The translations under genes and the position numbers were made by a program. Shown here in pieces: positions 14,809 through 23,461 of a stretch of 64,000 nucleotides of DNA. Source of the DNA: Oscillospiraceae bacterium (GTDB lineage: Bacteria > Bacillota > Clostridia > Oscillospirales > Ruminococcaceae); contig JAGALZ010000046.1 in NCBI GenBank assembly GCA_017848055.1, forward strand, positions 1 to 64,000, in the 5' to 3' direction. The notes beneath the pieces are model-generated. The model was given only the letters and a program-made list of their open reading frames with translations. It had not been told where the DNA came from and searched no databases. Each line of letters starts with the position of its first letter. Position 1 is the stretch's first letter.

Positions 14809-17079
14809 ATGAAATTTTTCGACGTAATGCAGCCGCAGATATCGCTCTCACTCGAAAAACGAGGCGTAAATCCCGACGAGCTTATGTACTGCGTTAAAGC
14901 TGACCTTGACGGCGAAGGCTGCTACTATGACGTGTATGTTACCTTCTCAAAGCAGTCGCTATACGTCATAAGCGGATACGAAATCTACGGCAGACCGAAA
15001 AGAAATGAAAAGCGTCGTCTCTTGCAGGATTTCGAGGTCAAGGACTATAGTGAAATCCCACTTGAAACCGTAAAGAGAATGTACGTTGACCGCTACCAGT
15101 ATTCAGCACGTCTTATGATTGAGGATAACGAAGGGAAGGAATACCCGATAGCAAGATTTTCTCTCGGATTCTCGGATAAATTCGAGAAGTTTTCCCAAAG
15201 AGTGAACGCAACAGTAAATAATGAGCCGATAGACGACAGACTGCTTGAATCTGTGAAAACCCACTGTGAAATATGCGGTGAAAAATTCCCCGACCCTAAC
15301 CGCCCCGTGTGTCCTTACTGCGTAGATAAGCACAGCATCGTAAAGCGAATGCTTACAATGTTCAAGGACTTCAAGCTTGAGGTTTTCCTTATCCTGCTTA
15401 CTCTTATTATCTCAATGGCGCTGAGCGTTATCGCACCGGTGTTCAGCTCGCAGATGTTCTATGACGACGTGCTTACTGAGGGCGGAAAGTATTACGGAAA
15501 GGTGCTTCAGATTGTCCTTGCAATCGTCGCAGTAAACGTACTTTCAATGATACTCAGAGTCGTGTCAGGTGTTATAACTTCAAGAATTGTACCTATGGTT
15601 ATACATAAGCTGAGAGTAAAGATATTCGCATCCCTGCAGAATCTCTCGCTCGACTTTTTCACAAGCAAGCAGACAGGCTCGCTCATGTCAAGAGTAGACC
15701 GTGACAGCCAGAATGTGTACTGGTTCTTTGTCGATATAGTCCCGTACGGAATTATGAATTTAGTCAGAATGCTCGGCATTGCGGTGATTATGACTGTAAT
15801 AAGTCCCGTGCTTGCAATAGGCGTTATCGTGACAATCGCCGTTATCCATATCGTCCAGCACAGATTTTATAAAAGCCAGCGAAAGCTCTACCGTAAGTTT
15901 GATATCGCAACAAGAAGTGCCAACTCCGTTCTTTCGGATGTTATGAACGGCCAGCGTGTCGTAAAGGCGTTTGCCCGTGAGGACGACGAGTCAAAGCGTT
16001 ATAATAAGCGAAATGAGGAAGCGTACAGTGTAAATCTTCGTATCAACGGCAGAATGGCAAGGACAGTACCATTCATCTGGTCTGTCTGCCGAATAGTCAA
16101 CCAGAGCGTTTTCTGCCTCGGTGCGTTTATGGTAATCAAGGGCTATATCGCATTCGGTGCCCTTACCGCACTCGTTTCCTATACGAATATGACCTATGAG
16201 CCGATTAACTTTTTTACCTGGATTGGCGACCGCTGGGCAAGATGTATGGACGCCGCTTCAAGAATGTTTGAGATTATGGACTCAGAGCCTACAGTCAAGC
16301 AGGCTGAAAACCCCGTAAGAAGAGAAAACCTCAAGGGTAATATCGAGCTTCGTAACGTAAGCTTTGAGTATGAAGCTGGAATACCGATAATAAAGAACGT
16401 TTCCTTCAAGGTTAAGGAAGGTCAGATGTTCGGAATCGTCGGAAAAACCGGTGCCGGCAAGTCAACAATCATAAACCTCATCGCAAGACTCTATGACGTA
16501 ACGGGCGGCGAGATTTTAATCGACGGTGTCCCGATAAGAGAGCTTGCATTTGAGGATTTGAGAAGAAATATCGGTATCGTTTCTCAGGAAACCTACCTCT
16601 TTATCGGAAGCATCGCTGACAACATCCGCTATGCAAACCCCGACGCTACAATGGAAGAGGTAATCGAAGCCGCTAAATCCGCACATGCCCACGAGTTTAT
16701 CACAAAGCTCCCCGAGGGCTATAATACAATGATAGGTGAGTCAAATATCTCGCTCTCAGGCGGCGAAAAGCAGAGAATTTCCATCGCCCGTGCCATCATC
16801 CAGAAGCCGAATATTCTCATTCTCGACGAGGCAACAGCTTCAATGGATACAAGAACCGAGCGGAAGATTCAGACAGCTATCGACGAGCTGAAAAAGGGAA
16901 GAACTATCATCTCAATCGCACATAGATTATCAACTCTCCGTGATGCAGATGTTCTCTGTGTTATCGAAAACGGAGAAATGAAGGAAATGGGTACCCATGA
17001 TGAGCTTATCAGAAACAAGGGCAAGTATTTTGACCTCTATAAGCTCCAGTCCCAGGCACTCAAATTCATCAATGACTAA
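14809..17079 (+). CDS. ABC exporter half-transporter with N-terminal zinc-ribbon domain
   Basis: 756 residues; ATG 14809 has AGGAGG 7 bases upstream. Order: soluble N-terminal domain (1-150), zinc ribbon C153-x2-C156 ... C168-x2-C171, six-helix exporter domain (about 185-480), nucleotide-binding domain (about 510-756) with Walker A GIVGKTGAGKSTI, signature NISLSGGEKQRISIARA, Walker B ILILDEATASMDT and H-loop SIAHRLSTL. All ATPase motifs look active. The N-terminal extension is unusual for exporters and recurs in divergent form in the partner gene at 17656. It probably forms a heterodimer with that partner; substrate unknown. Confidence 0.85.
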   Translation: MKFFDVMQPQISLSLEKRGVNPDELMYCVKADLDGEGCYYDVYVTFSKQSLYVISGYEIYGRPKRNEKRRLLQDFEVKDYSEIPLETVKRMYVDRYQYSARLMIEDNEGKEYPIARFSLGFSDKFEKFSQRVNATVNNEPIDDRLLESVKTHCEICGEKFPDPNRPVCPYCVDKHSIVKRMLTMFKDFKLEVFLILLTLIISMALSVIAPVFSSQMFYDDVLTEGGKYYGKVLQIVLAIVAVNVLSMILRVVSGVITSRIVPMVIHKLRVKIFASLQNLSLDFFTSKQTGSLMSRVDRDSQNVYWFFVDIVPYGIMNLVRMLGIAVIMTVISPVLAIGVIVTIAVIHIVQHRFYKSQRKLYRKFDIATRSANSVLSDVMNGQRVVKAFAREDDESKRYNKRNEEAYSVNLRINGRMARTVPFIWSVCRIVNQSVFCLGAFMVIKGYIAFGALTALVSYTNMTYEPINFFTWIGDRWARCMDAASRMFEIMDSEPTVKQAENPVRRENLKGNIELRNVSFEYEAGIPIIKNVSFKVKEGQMFGIVGKTGAGKSTIINLIARLYDVTGGEILIDGVPIRELAFEDLRRNIGIVSQETYLFIGSIADNIRYANPDATMEEVIEAAKSAHAHEFITKLPEGYNTMIGESNISLSGGEKQRISIARAIIQKPNILILDEATASMDTRTERKIQTAIDELKKGRTIISIAHRLSTLRDADVLCVIENGEMKEMGTHDELIRNKGKYFDLYKLQSQALKFIND

Positions 17080-17092
17080 GGAGTGAAAATAT

Positions 17093-17626
17093 ATGCAGGA
17101 TATCATAGAAAGCTACGAAGCAGATAAGCTCAGCATCCTCGATTGCGCCGAGCTTAAGTTTTCCAAAGAGGAAAGCGGATATATGACGCTCGAGTATAAG
17201 GGCAATACCTACCATAAGGTAAACCTTACACGCCTACAGCCGTTTTACGAAAAGAACCGCTTTATCAGCGTGCATATCGAAAACGAGGAAAGACAGTTCC
17301 GAGAGATAGGCGTTATCGAGGATATCGAAAGCCTGCCGAAGGAGCAGTTTGAGCTTGTCAATAATTTTCTTGAGTATAAGTACTATATGCCGCTTATCAC
17401 GAAAATCTATTCGGTCAAGGAAAATATGCGTGGCTCGCTGTTTGTAAAAGCTGATACCACGGCAGGCGAGAAAACGATATGTATCCGTGACTGGTACCGC
17501 AACTTCAAGCTCATAGGCGGTAAATATCTCTATGTCTGCGACGCTGACGGCAACAAGTATTACTGCGACGACGTAGAGAAAAGACTCGACAGCAAGAGCA
17601 TCTCCGCAATGGAAATGTTCACCTAA
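17093..17626 (+). CDS. DUF1854 family protein, exporter-associated
   Basis: 177 residues, starting 13 bases after the first ABC gene. It matches the DUF1854 layout: a strand pair near the start (LEYKGNTYHKVNLTRLQPF), FREIGVIEDIESLP, then L-E-Y-K-Y-Y-M-P-L-I-T-K-I, and the late motif IRDWYRNFKLIGGKYLYVCDADGNKY. No signal peptide or membrane helix, so cytosolic. In other bacteria DUF1854 genes neighbour ABC exporters, some annotated with cyanophycin metabolism; no cyanophycin gene is seen here. Likely an accessory subunit of the exporter. Confidence 0.75.
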   Translation: MQDIIESYEADKLSILDCAELKFSKEESGYMTLEYKGNTYHKVNLTRLQPFYEKNRFISVHIENEERQFREIGVIEDIESLPKEQFELVNNFLEYKYYMPLITKIYSVKENMRGSLFVKADTTAGEKTICIRDWYRNFKLIGGKYLYVCDADGNKYYCDDVEKRLDSKSISAMEMFT

Positions 17627-17655
17627 ACAAAACCCGAAAGGAAATATAAAGCCTT

Positions 17656-19830
17656 ATGAATTTAAAAACATCATTCCCGAAAGGAGTAACGGAAAGCAGT
17701 GTCCTGTTTTCTCTGCCGTATGACCTTACAACCGACAGCGAAAGAGTAAACGGACACCTGTGCGTCACCGACAGCGAGCTTGTGGTGTATCTTAATGATG
17801 AGATTATAAAACGCTTTTATATCGACGATTTTTCTGAGTTTAAATGCGAAAAGAATTACGGCTCATCATCGCTTATCGGCGAAAAGAAAAGCGGCGAAAG
17901 CATCTGCTTGTGCGTTTTCCGCCAGCAGGAGTTTCTGCGTTATGCAGAGCTTTCAAAGCTGCTTGATTATTACGCCCGTACAGGAAAGCTCATAACCGAA
18001 ACCGACGAGGACGAGCCTACCTGCGAAAAGTGCGGTATACCGCTCGACGGCGCATCCGAATGCCCCTTCTGTGCAAAGAAAAGCAAGCTCTTTCTGAAGC
18101 TTATCAAAAGAGTGAAGCCATATAGAAAATACTTTATCATAGCCGTTTTGTGCACAATCTTCGAGCAGTGCGTCTGGATAATCGTGCCGAATATTTCAAG
18201 GCTTATAATCGACGATTATGTAGTACCTAAGAATACCGACTGGTCAGGCCTTGCGTTCCTGTGTATAGCACTCATAGGACTCGTCGGATTTACTTGTATT
18301 CCTAACCACCTCAATATGAAGTGCAGCTTTAAAGTCGCTCTGAATATGGGTAAGGATTTGCGTGAAGAAGTCTTCGCAAAATCAGAATCGCTTTCAATGT
18401 CGTCTGTGACAAAGAAAACAGCAGGTGAGCTTATACGACGTGTATCAGGTGACGCCGCAAAGCTCGAGGACTTCGTTACCACAAACGGTAAGGACTTGAT
18501 AGTCGATATCATTTCGCTTGTCGTGCTTGTAGTAATTATCTGTTGTATGAATTTCAAACTCGCTATGCTCGTGCTCCTGCCGATACCGTTTGTGTTTCTG
18601 CTTGTCGATAAGCTCTTTCACATTATGGCAAAGCGCTATACAAGAGTATGGCGAAATATGACCGAGCACGACTCCACTCTACATGATATCCTAAACGGTA
18701 TCAGAGTCGTAAAATCCTACGGCACCGAGGTGCAGGAAATTCAGCGTTATACAGGCTGCTCACTCAAAGCCGCAAAAGCGTCCGTAAGAGCCGAAATTGT
18801 CTGGTATCTCACAATCCCGATTTCAGAGCTTATTATGACAGTCGGAAACTTCCTCGTTCTGTATTTCGGCGGAAATCTCATAATCGACGGCGGACTCAGA
18901 CTCGGAGAGCTTGTGCAGTTTACAACCTATGTTTCAATGCTCTATGACCCGATAAGAAGATTCATACATATTCCGAAACAGCTTGCGGATGCCGCAGTTT
19001 CGGCAAGCAAGGTGTTCGAGGTTCTAGAGGATAAGAACGGAATCGAGGAAATCGAAAACCCCGTCGAGCTTGATATCAAAGGCGATATCGAGTTTAAGAA
19101 CGTATTCTTCGGATACCGTGAGTATGACCCCGTCCTGAAGGATATTTCGCTTAAAATCAATAAGGGCGAAATGGTCGGAATTGTCGGCCACTCAGGTGTC
19201 GGAAAGTCCACTATGATAAACCTCATTCTAAGACTTTACGACGTGACAGGCGGCGAAATCTTAATCGACGGCACCGATATCAGAAAGCTCTCGCAGAAGA
19301 GCCTGCGAAGCCAGATAGGCGTAGTTTTGCAGGAAACCTTCCTGTTCGACGGCTCTGTGCTTGAAAATATCTGCTATGCAAAGCCGGGTGCTACATTCGA
19401 GGAGGTTATCAAGGCAGCGAAAATCGCCAATGCCCACGACTTTATCACAAAGCTCCCCGACGGCTATAATACAAGGGTAGGTAATAAGGGCTTCCAGCTT
19501 TCAGGCGGTGAAAGACAAAGAGTCGCAATCGCCAGGGCTATTCTCCATGACCCTAAGATTATCATTCTCGACGAAGCAACCGCCTCTCTTGATACCGAAA
19601 CCGAAAAGCAGATTCAGGAGGCTCTCGGCAGACTTACAAAGGGCAGAACAACAATCGCCATTGCCCACAGACTCTCAACTCTCTCTGAAGCCGACAGACT
19701 CATCGTGCTCGATAAGGGTAAGCTCGCAGAGTTTGATACCCACGAAAACCTCATGCGTAACAAGGGTGTTTACTATAAGCTCGTTATGGCACAAAGACAA
19801 ACAACAAAGATGAAAAAAGCAAATGCATAA
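17656..19830 (+). CDS. ABC exporter half-transporter with N-terminal zinc-ribbon domain (partner)
   Basis: 724 residues, 29 bases after the DUF1854 gene. Same plan as the first ABC protein: soluble domain (1-115), zinc ribbon C123-x2-C126 ... C136-x2-C139, exporter membrane domain, and ATPase domain with Walker A GIVGHSGVGKSTM, signature FQLSGGERQRVAIARA, Walker B IIILDEATASLDT and AIAHRLSTL. Both half-transporters carry full ATPase motifs, so a heterodimer with two active sites is likely. The operon closes with a terminator shared with the convergent genes. Confidence 0.85.
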   Translation: MNLKTSFPKGVTESSVLFSLPYDLTTDSERVNGHLCVTDSELVVYLNDEIIKRFYIDDFSEFKCEKNYGSSSLIGEKKSGESICLCVFRQQEFLRYAELSKLLDYYARTGKLITETDEDEPTCEKCGIPLDGASECPFCAKKSKLFLKLIKRVKPYRKYFIIAVLCTIFEQCVWIIVPNISRLIIDDYVVPKNTDWSGLAFLCIALIGLVGFTCIPNHLNMKCSFKVALNMGKDLREEVFAKSESLSMSSVTKKTAGELIRRVSGDAAKLEDFVTTNGKDLIVDIISLVVLVVIICCMNFKLAMLVLLPIPFVFLLVDKLFHIMAKRYTRVWRNMTEHDSTLHDILNGIRVVKSYGTEVQEIQRYTGCSLKAAKASVRAEIVWYLTIPISELIMTVGNFLVLYFGGNLIIDGGLRLGELVQFTTYVSMLYDPIRRFIHIPKQLADAAVSASKVFEVLEDKNGIEEIENPVELDIKGDIEFKNVFFGYREYDPVLKDISLKINKGEMVGIVGHSGVGKSTMINLILRLYDVTGGEILIDGTDIRKLSQKSLRSQIGVVLQETFLFDGSVLENICYAKPGATFEEVIKAAKIANAHDFITKLPDGYNTRVGNKGFQLSGGERQRVAIARAILHDPKIIILDEATASLDTETEKQIQEALGRLTKGRTTIAIAHRLSTLSEADRLIVLDKGKLAEFDTHENLMRNKGVYYKLVMAQRQTTKMKKANA

Positions 19831-19835
19831 AGCAA

Positions 19836-19867
19836 AAGGCTGGCAGAGTTAATTCTCTGTCAGCCTT
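19836..19867. terminator. bidirectional terminator
   Basis: 13-bp stem AAGGCTGGCAGAG / CTCTGTCAGCCTT (G-U pair) between convergent genes, with A and T runs on both sides. Confidence 0.75.
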
Positions 19868-19869
19868 GA

Positions 19870-20754
19870 TTATTTTTCATTGTAAAACGTCGGAATAAAA
19901 TCCTTCGTCGCAGATGCCTTGCCCTGAATGTACCATCTGAAGCCGTATTTTTCAGCAAAGTCAAGCACCTTTTCATATTCAAACGTCGTAACCCTGCGGT
20001 TTATCTCAGGAAACTCACAGCTCCTGAATATGGGCGTGTACTGGCTCATGATGCTGAGCAGTATCTCGTCGCTCTTGTAGGTTCTGCCCAGGTACTCCAT
20101 TACCGCAATCGAGTCAGCCCTGTGAGAGGGGAGAACAAGATGCCTCACTATTACACCCCGCACAAGTCCCTCGCCCTGAAACTTCGGCTTTCCGACCTGC
20201 CGCACCATCTCCGCAATAGCCTTTGTAGCTACCTCGAAATAATCAGTCGCCCTCGAGTATTTCCCCGAAAGCTCTGATGAAAAGTATTTGAGGTCGGGCA
20301 GATAAATGTCAACATACTCGTCAAGTGAGCGTATCGTGTCAACCGTTTCATATCCGCCGCAGTTGAAAACAACGGGTATCTCAAGCTTATCCCTTATAAG
20401 GTCAATAGCTTCTTTCACCATCGGAATAAACGGTGTCGCACTTACTAAATTTATGTTGCAGGCACCCTTTTCTTGTAAGGAAAGCATAATATCCGCAAGC
20501 TCTGAAACCGAAATTTCGTACCCTACATCGCCCTGAGAAATCTCAAAGTTCTGGCAAAAACAGCACCCCAGCGTGCAACCGCAGAAGAAAATCGCTCCGC
20601 TTCCGTTTTTTGTGCAGATGGGTGGCTCTTCCCATAAATGAAGGTCAGCCCTCGCAATTTTGATTTTATCGCCCTGCCTGCAATATCCACGGCTTTTGTG
20701 TCTGTCAACACCGCAGTTTCTCGGGCAAAGCCTGCATTCTCTGAGTATATCCAT
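19870..20754 (-). CDS. radical SAM protein, PflX/COG1313-like (PFL-activase relative)
   Basis: 294 residues. The radical SAM motif CTLGCCFCQN (C-x3-C-x2-C) holds the [4Fe-4S] cluster. A second Cys set near the N-terminus (CRLCPRNCGVDR, GYCRQGD) is typical of this PflA-related group. Further conserved: VVFNCGGYE, DIYLPDLKYF and VRHLVLPSH. The target is unknown; relatives may activate glycyl-radical or other proteins, but no partner is nearby. Its start lies 1 base after the ispE stop; it is the last gene of the lrp-aminotransferase-ispE operon. Confidence 0.85.
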   Translation of the reverse strand: MDILRECRLCPRNCGVDRHKSRGYCRQGDKIKIARADLHLWEEPPICTKNGSGAIFFCGCTLGCCFCQNFEISQGDVGYEISVSELADIMLSLQEKGACNINLVSATPFIPMVKEAIDLIRDKLEIPVVFNCGGYETVDTIRSLDEYVDIYLPDLKYFSSELSGKYSRATDYFEVATKAIAEMVRQVGKPKFQGEGLVRGVIVRHLVLPSHRADSIAVMEYLGRTYKSDEILLSIMSQYTPIFRSCEFPEINRRVTTFEYEKVLDFAEKYGFRWYIQGKASATKDFIPTFYNEK

Positions 20755-20755
20755 A

Positions 20756-21625
20756 TTACAAAATCACGCATCCGAAGTCTGTCGGCTCGCAGACAGCGGC
20801 AAAAGAATAATCCTTCGAAAGCTCTCCGCAGCACTTTTCAGCCACCGCTTTATCCTTGAATATACCGTAAACAGCCGAGCCGCTTCCCGTCATTATCGAA
20901 GCCGAAGCACCAAAGGAGATAAGTCTTTCTTTGATGCTTTCAATTTCTTCGCAGGAGCTTGCGTACTCGAGTGCGTTGAAAAGTCTATGGCAGATTCCGT
21001 CCAAATCGGATTTTTCAAAAGCCTCAGTAATGCCCCTAAAATCGCTCATTTTCGGATTTTCGATAGAGTCATAAGCCGCAAATGCCTTGGGTGTGCTGAT
21101 TGAAAGGTCAGGCTTTACCGCAACAATATAGCAGTGCGGCATACCGCCAAGCTTTGTCAGTTTTTCGCCGATGCCCTCGCAAATCTGAGTGCCGCCCGCA
21201 AGACAGAAGGGAACATCCGCACCCAGCATCTGACCGATTTCTATAAGCTCAGAAAGCGTCATCTCAGTGCCGTACATTTTGTCGAGCCCTATGAGCGTCG
21301 CCGCACAATCTGAGCTTCCGCCCGCCATTCCAGCCATTGAGGGAATTTTCTTTTCAAGCTCAAACAACAGACCGTCTGTAATGCCGTGTTTTTCGCAAAA
21401 AGCTTTTGCCGCTTTGATTACAAGATTTCTCTCATCGCAAGGGACTGAAGGCTCGGAGCATGTCATCTCAAAACCGTCCCTGCCTGTTTTGGTAATGGTC
21501 AGTCTGTCGTATACCGAAACCGACTGCATTATGCTCCTCAGCTCATGATAGCCGTCAGAGCGTCTGCCTAAGATGTCAAGAGTTATGTTGATTTTAGCAG
21601 GTGCTGAAACAGAAATTCTATCCAT
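20756..21625 (-). CDS. ispE: 4-diphosphocytidyl-2-C-methyl-D-erythritol kinase
   Basis: 289 residues, ATG 21625 after AAGGAAAAGG. Phosphorylates CDP-methylerythritol in the MEP isoprenoid pathway; another pathway gene, ispH, is in this window. GHMP-kinase signs: SAPAKINITLDILGRRSDGYHEL at the start, ATP loop MAGMAGGSSDCAAT, LGADVPFCLAGG and the late MTGSGSAVYGIF. The start overlaps the aminotransferase stop by 8 bases, so translation is coupled. Confidence 0.95.
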   Translation of the reverse strand: MDRISVSAPAKINITLDILGRRSDGYHELRSIMQSVSVYDRLTITKTGRDGFEMTCSEPSVPCDERNLVIKAAKAFCEKHGITDGLLFELEKKIPSMAGMAGGSSDCAATLIGLDKMYGTEMTLSELIEIGQMLGADVPFCLAGGTQICEGIGEKLTKLGGMPHCYIVAVKPDLSISTPKAFAAYDSIENPKMSDFRGITEAFEKSDLDGICHRLFNALEYASSCEEIESIKERLISFGASASIMTGSGSAVYGIFKDKAVAEKCCGELSKDYSFAAVCEPTDFGCVIL

Positions 21626-22811
21626 TTTCCTTTTCCTTTTCAAGGTCTTGTAAAAACAGCTCAATTCTCGCAATAGCTTCCTTTAAGTGCTTGAGAGAAT
21701 AAGCGTAGGAAATTCTTATGTAGCCCTCGCCGCTTAAACCGAATGCAGAACCCGGAACAGCCGCAACCTTTCTCTCGTAAAGAAGTCTTTCACAGAACTG
21801 TTCGCTTGTAAGACCTGTCGACTTAATGCAAGGGAATACATAGAATGCACCCTCGGGATTAAAGCAGGTAAGACCTAAACGGTTGAATTCGCTTACAAGA
21901 TAACGCCTTCTCTTGTCGTATTCGCTTGTCATCTTCTTAACCTCGTTGTCGCAGGAGGTGAGTGCCTCAATTGCAGCGTTCTGGCTGACAAACGGCGAAC
22001 ACATAATAGCGTACTGGTGAATCTTTACAATCTGAGAAACTATAGGAGCAGGAGCCGCAACGTAGCCGAGTCGCCAGCCGGTCATAGCGTAAGCCTTAGA
22101 GAAGCCGTTTACTAAAATTGTCCTCTCCTGCATGCCATCAAGCTGTGTAATCGAGCAGTGCTTCTTGCCGTATGTAAGCTCAGAATATATCTCGTCTGAG
22201 AGCACCATAATATCGGTACCTCTTAAAAACTGTGCAATCGGCTCCAAATCCTCTCTCGTCATAATCGCACCCGTAGGATTGTTCGGGAACGGGAGAATAA
22301 GAAGCTTTGTCCTGTCGGTAATCTTACCCTCAAGGTCAGAAACTGTCAGCTTGAAGTTGTTTTCGATTTTTGTCGGAACAGGCACTGCAACACCGCCGAT
22401 AAGCTCAACAAGCGGTGAGTAGCATACGAAGCACGGCTCTACAACCAGCACCTCATCACCGGGGTCAACGAGGCTTCTCAGCGCAATGTCAATAGCCTCA
22501 GAACCGCCGACAGTTACAACGATTTCCTTATCAGCAGAGTAGGAAAGTCCCTGCTTTCTCTGCAGATAGTCAGCTATGCAGCCTCTTAATCTGTCAAGTC
22601 CACGGTTAGGGCCGTATACAATCTGTCTGCGTTCAAGCGTTTCAATAGCAGCCTTTCTTATTGGCCACGGTGTCGAAAAGTCAGGCTCGCCGACACCAAG
22701 ACTTATAACGTCCTTCATCTTGCCGGCAATGTCAAAGAACTTTCTTATGCCAGAGGGTTTCATTTCCTTGACCTTTGACGACAATATCTTTTCGTAATCT
22801 ATCACGGACAA
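21618..22811 (-). CDS. PLP-dependent class I/II aminotransferase (aspartate aminotransferase-like)
   Basis: 397 residues. Fold type I aminotransferase: GVGEPDFSTPWPI, YGPNRGLDRLR, FPNNPTGAIM, DEIYSELTYG, the PLP lysine in NGFSKAYAMTGWRLGY, and the C-terminal Arg region GEGYIRISYA. Substrate not decidable; relatives include PatA/AspC-like enzymes. The start is taken as TTG 22811 (AAAGGGG 6 bases upstream); a GTG at 22805 overlapping the lrp stop is an alternative. It directly follows an lrp-type regulator, a common pairing that suggests amino-acid-responsive control. Confidence 0.88.
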   Translation of the reverse strand: MSVIDYEKILSSKVKEMKPSGIRKFFDIAGKMKDVISLGVGEPDFSTPWPIRKAAIETLERRQIVYGPNRGLDRLRGCIADYLQRKQGLSYSADKEIVVTVGGSEAIDIALRSLVDPGDEVLVVEPCFVCYSPLVELIGGVAVPVPTKIENNFKLTVSDLEGKITDRTKLLILPFPNNPTGAIMTREDLEPIAQFLRGTDIMVLSDEIYSELTYGKKHCSITQLDGMQERTILVNGFSKAYAMTGWRLGYVAAPAPIVSQIVKIHQYAIMCSPFVSQNAAIEALTSCDNEVKKMTSEYDKRRRYLVSEFNRLGLTCFNPEGAFYVFPCIKSTGLTSEQFCERLLYERKVAAVPGSAFGLSGEGYIRISYAYSLKHLKEAIARIELFLQDLEKEKENG

Positions 22812-23281
22812 ACCAGACCCCTTTCGTCGCTCTCGTCATCACACATAGAAAGTCCGTTGTCCTTGTAGGTCTTGAGAACAAAGTGAGTTGCAGTGGATAC
22901 AACACCGTCAATTGTAGCTAAGTGCTTTGAAACAAAGCTTGAAATAACCATAAGGTTTTCACCGATGATGGTAATTCCGATGTCAAAAGCTCCCGACATA
23001 AGTGTTACACCCTTGACCTCGTCAAACTGAGAGATGAACCTTGCAATATCATCAAAGCCGGTTCTTGCCTGAGGAGTAACCTTCAGCTCAATGTAAGCAG
23101 TAACAAGATTAGGATTTATTGCTGTGTAATCTATAAGTGTGGAGTATCCCTTGATTACTCCGTCGTTTTCAAGCCTTGCAATCTCGTCGGCGACCTCCTG
23201 CTCGGTCTTTCCAAGCATAACCGCAAGCTCTGCGTTGCTTGTGCGTGCGTTCTTTTCAAGAAGTTCGAGTAGTTCGTTCAT
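22802..23281 (-). CDS. Lrp/AsnC family transcriptional regulator
   Basis: 159 residues. N-terminal helix-turn-helix (about 10-55; RTSNAELAVMLGKTEQEVADEIARLENDGVIKGY pattern) and C-terminal RAM effector domain (AYIELKV, VKGVTLMSGAFDIGITI, THFVLKTYKD). Such regulators bind an amino acid and form octamers. First gene of a four-gene minus-strand operon, overlapping the aminotransferase start, which it probably controls along with itself. Confidence 0.9.
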   Translation of the reverse strand: MNELLELLEKNARTSNAELAVMLGKTEQEVADEIARLENDGVIKGYSTLIDYTAINPNLVTAYIELKVTPQARTGFDDIARFISQFDEVKGVTLMSGAFDIGITIIGENLMVISSFVSKHLATIDGVVSTATHFVLKTYKDNGLSMCDDESDERGLVCP

Positions 23282-23330
23282 AGTATTAGCCTCCGTAAAT
23301 CAAATTTGCAAATATATTGCTTATCATAAT

Positions 23331-23359
23331 ATTATACAGCTATCGGGCACTAAAGTCAA
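23331..23359 (-). promoter_or_regulatory. promoter of the lrp operon
   Basis: Minus strand TTGACT (23354-23359) and TATAAT (23331-23336), 17-base spacer. Confidence 0.75.
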
Positions 23360-23391
23360 TAAAAATAACTGTACAGTATGAAAAAATGCCC

Positions 23392-23420
23392 TTGCAAAAT
23401 GCAGTGATATTGTGTATAAT
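23392..23420 (+). promoter_or_regulatory. promoter for the lipoprotein gene
   Basis: TTGCAA (23392-23397) and TATAAT (23415-23420), 17-base spacer. Confidence 0.75.
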
Positions 23421-23461
23421 AATAGCGATAAGCCAATCTTTTGAAAGGAAGTGTAAAATAT

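Noticed and set aside
17093-17626. Cyanophycin metabolism assignment for the DUF1854 operon
   Set aside because: No cyanophycin synthetase or cyanophycinase in the window; the link is only from annotation in other phyla.
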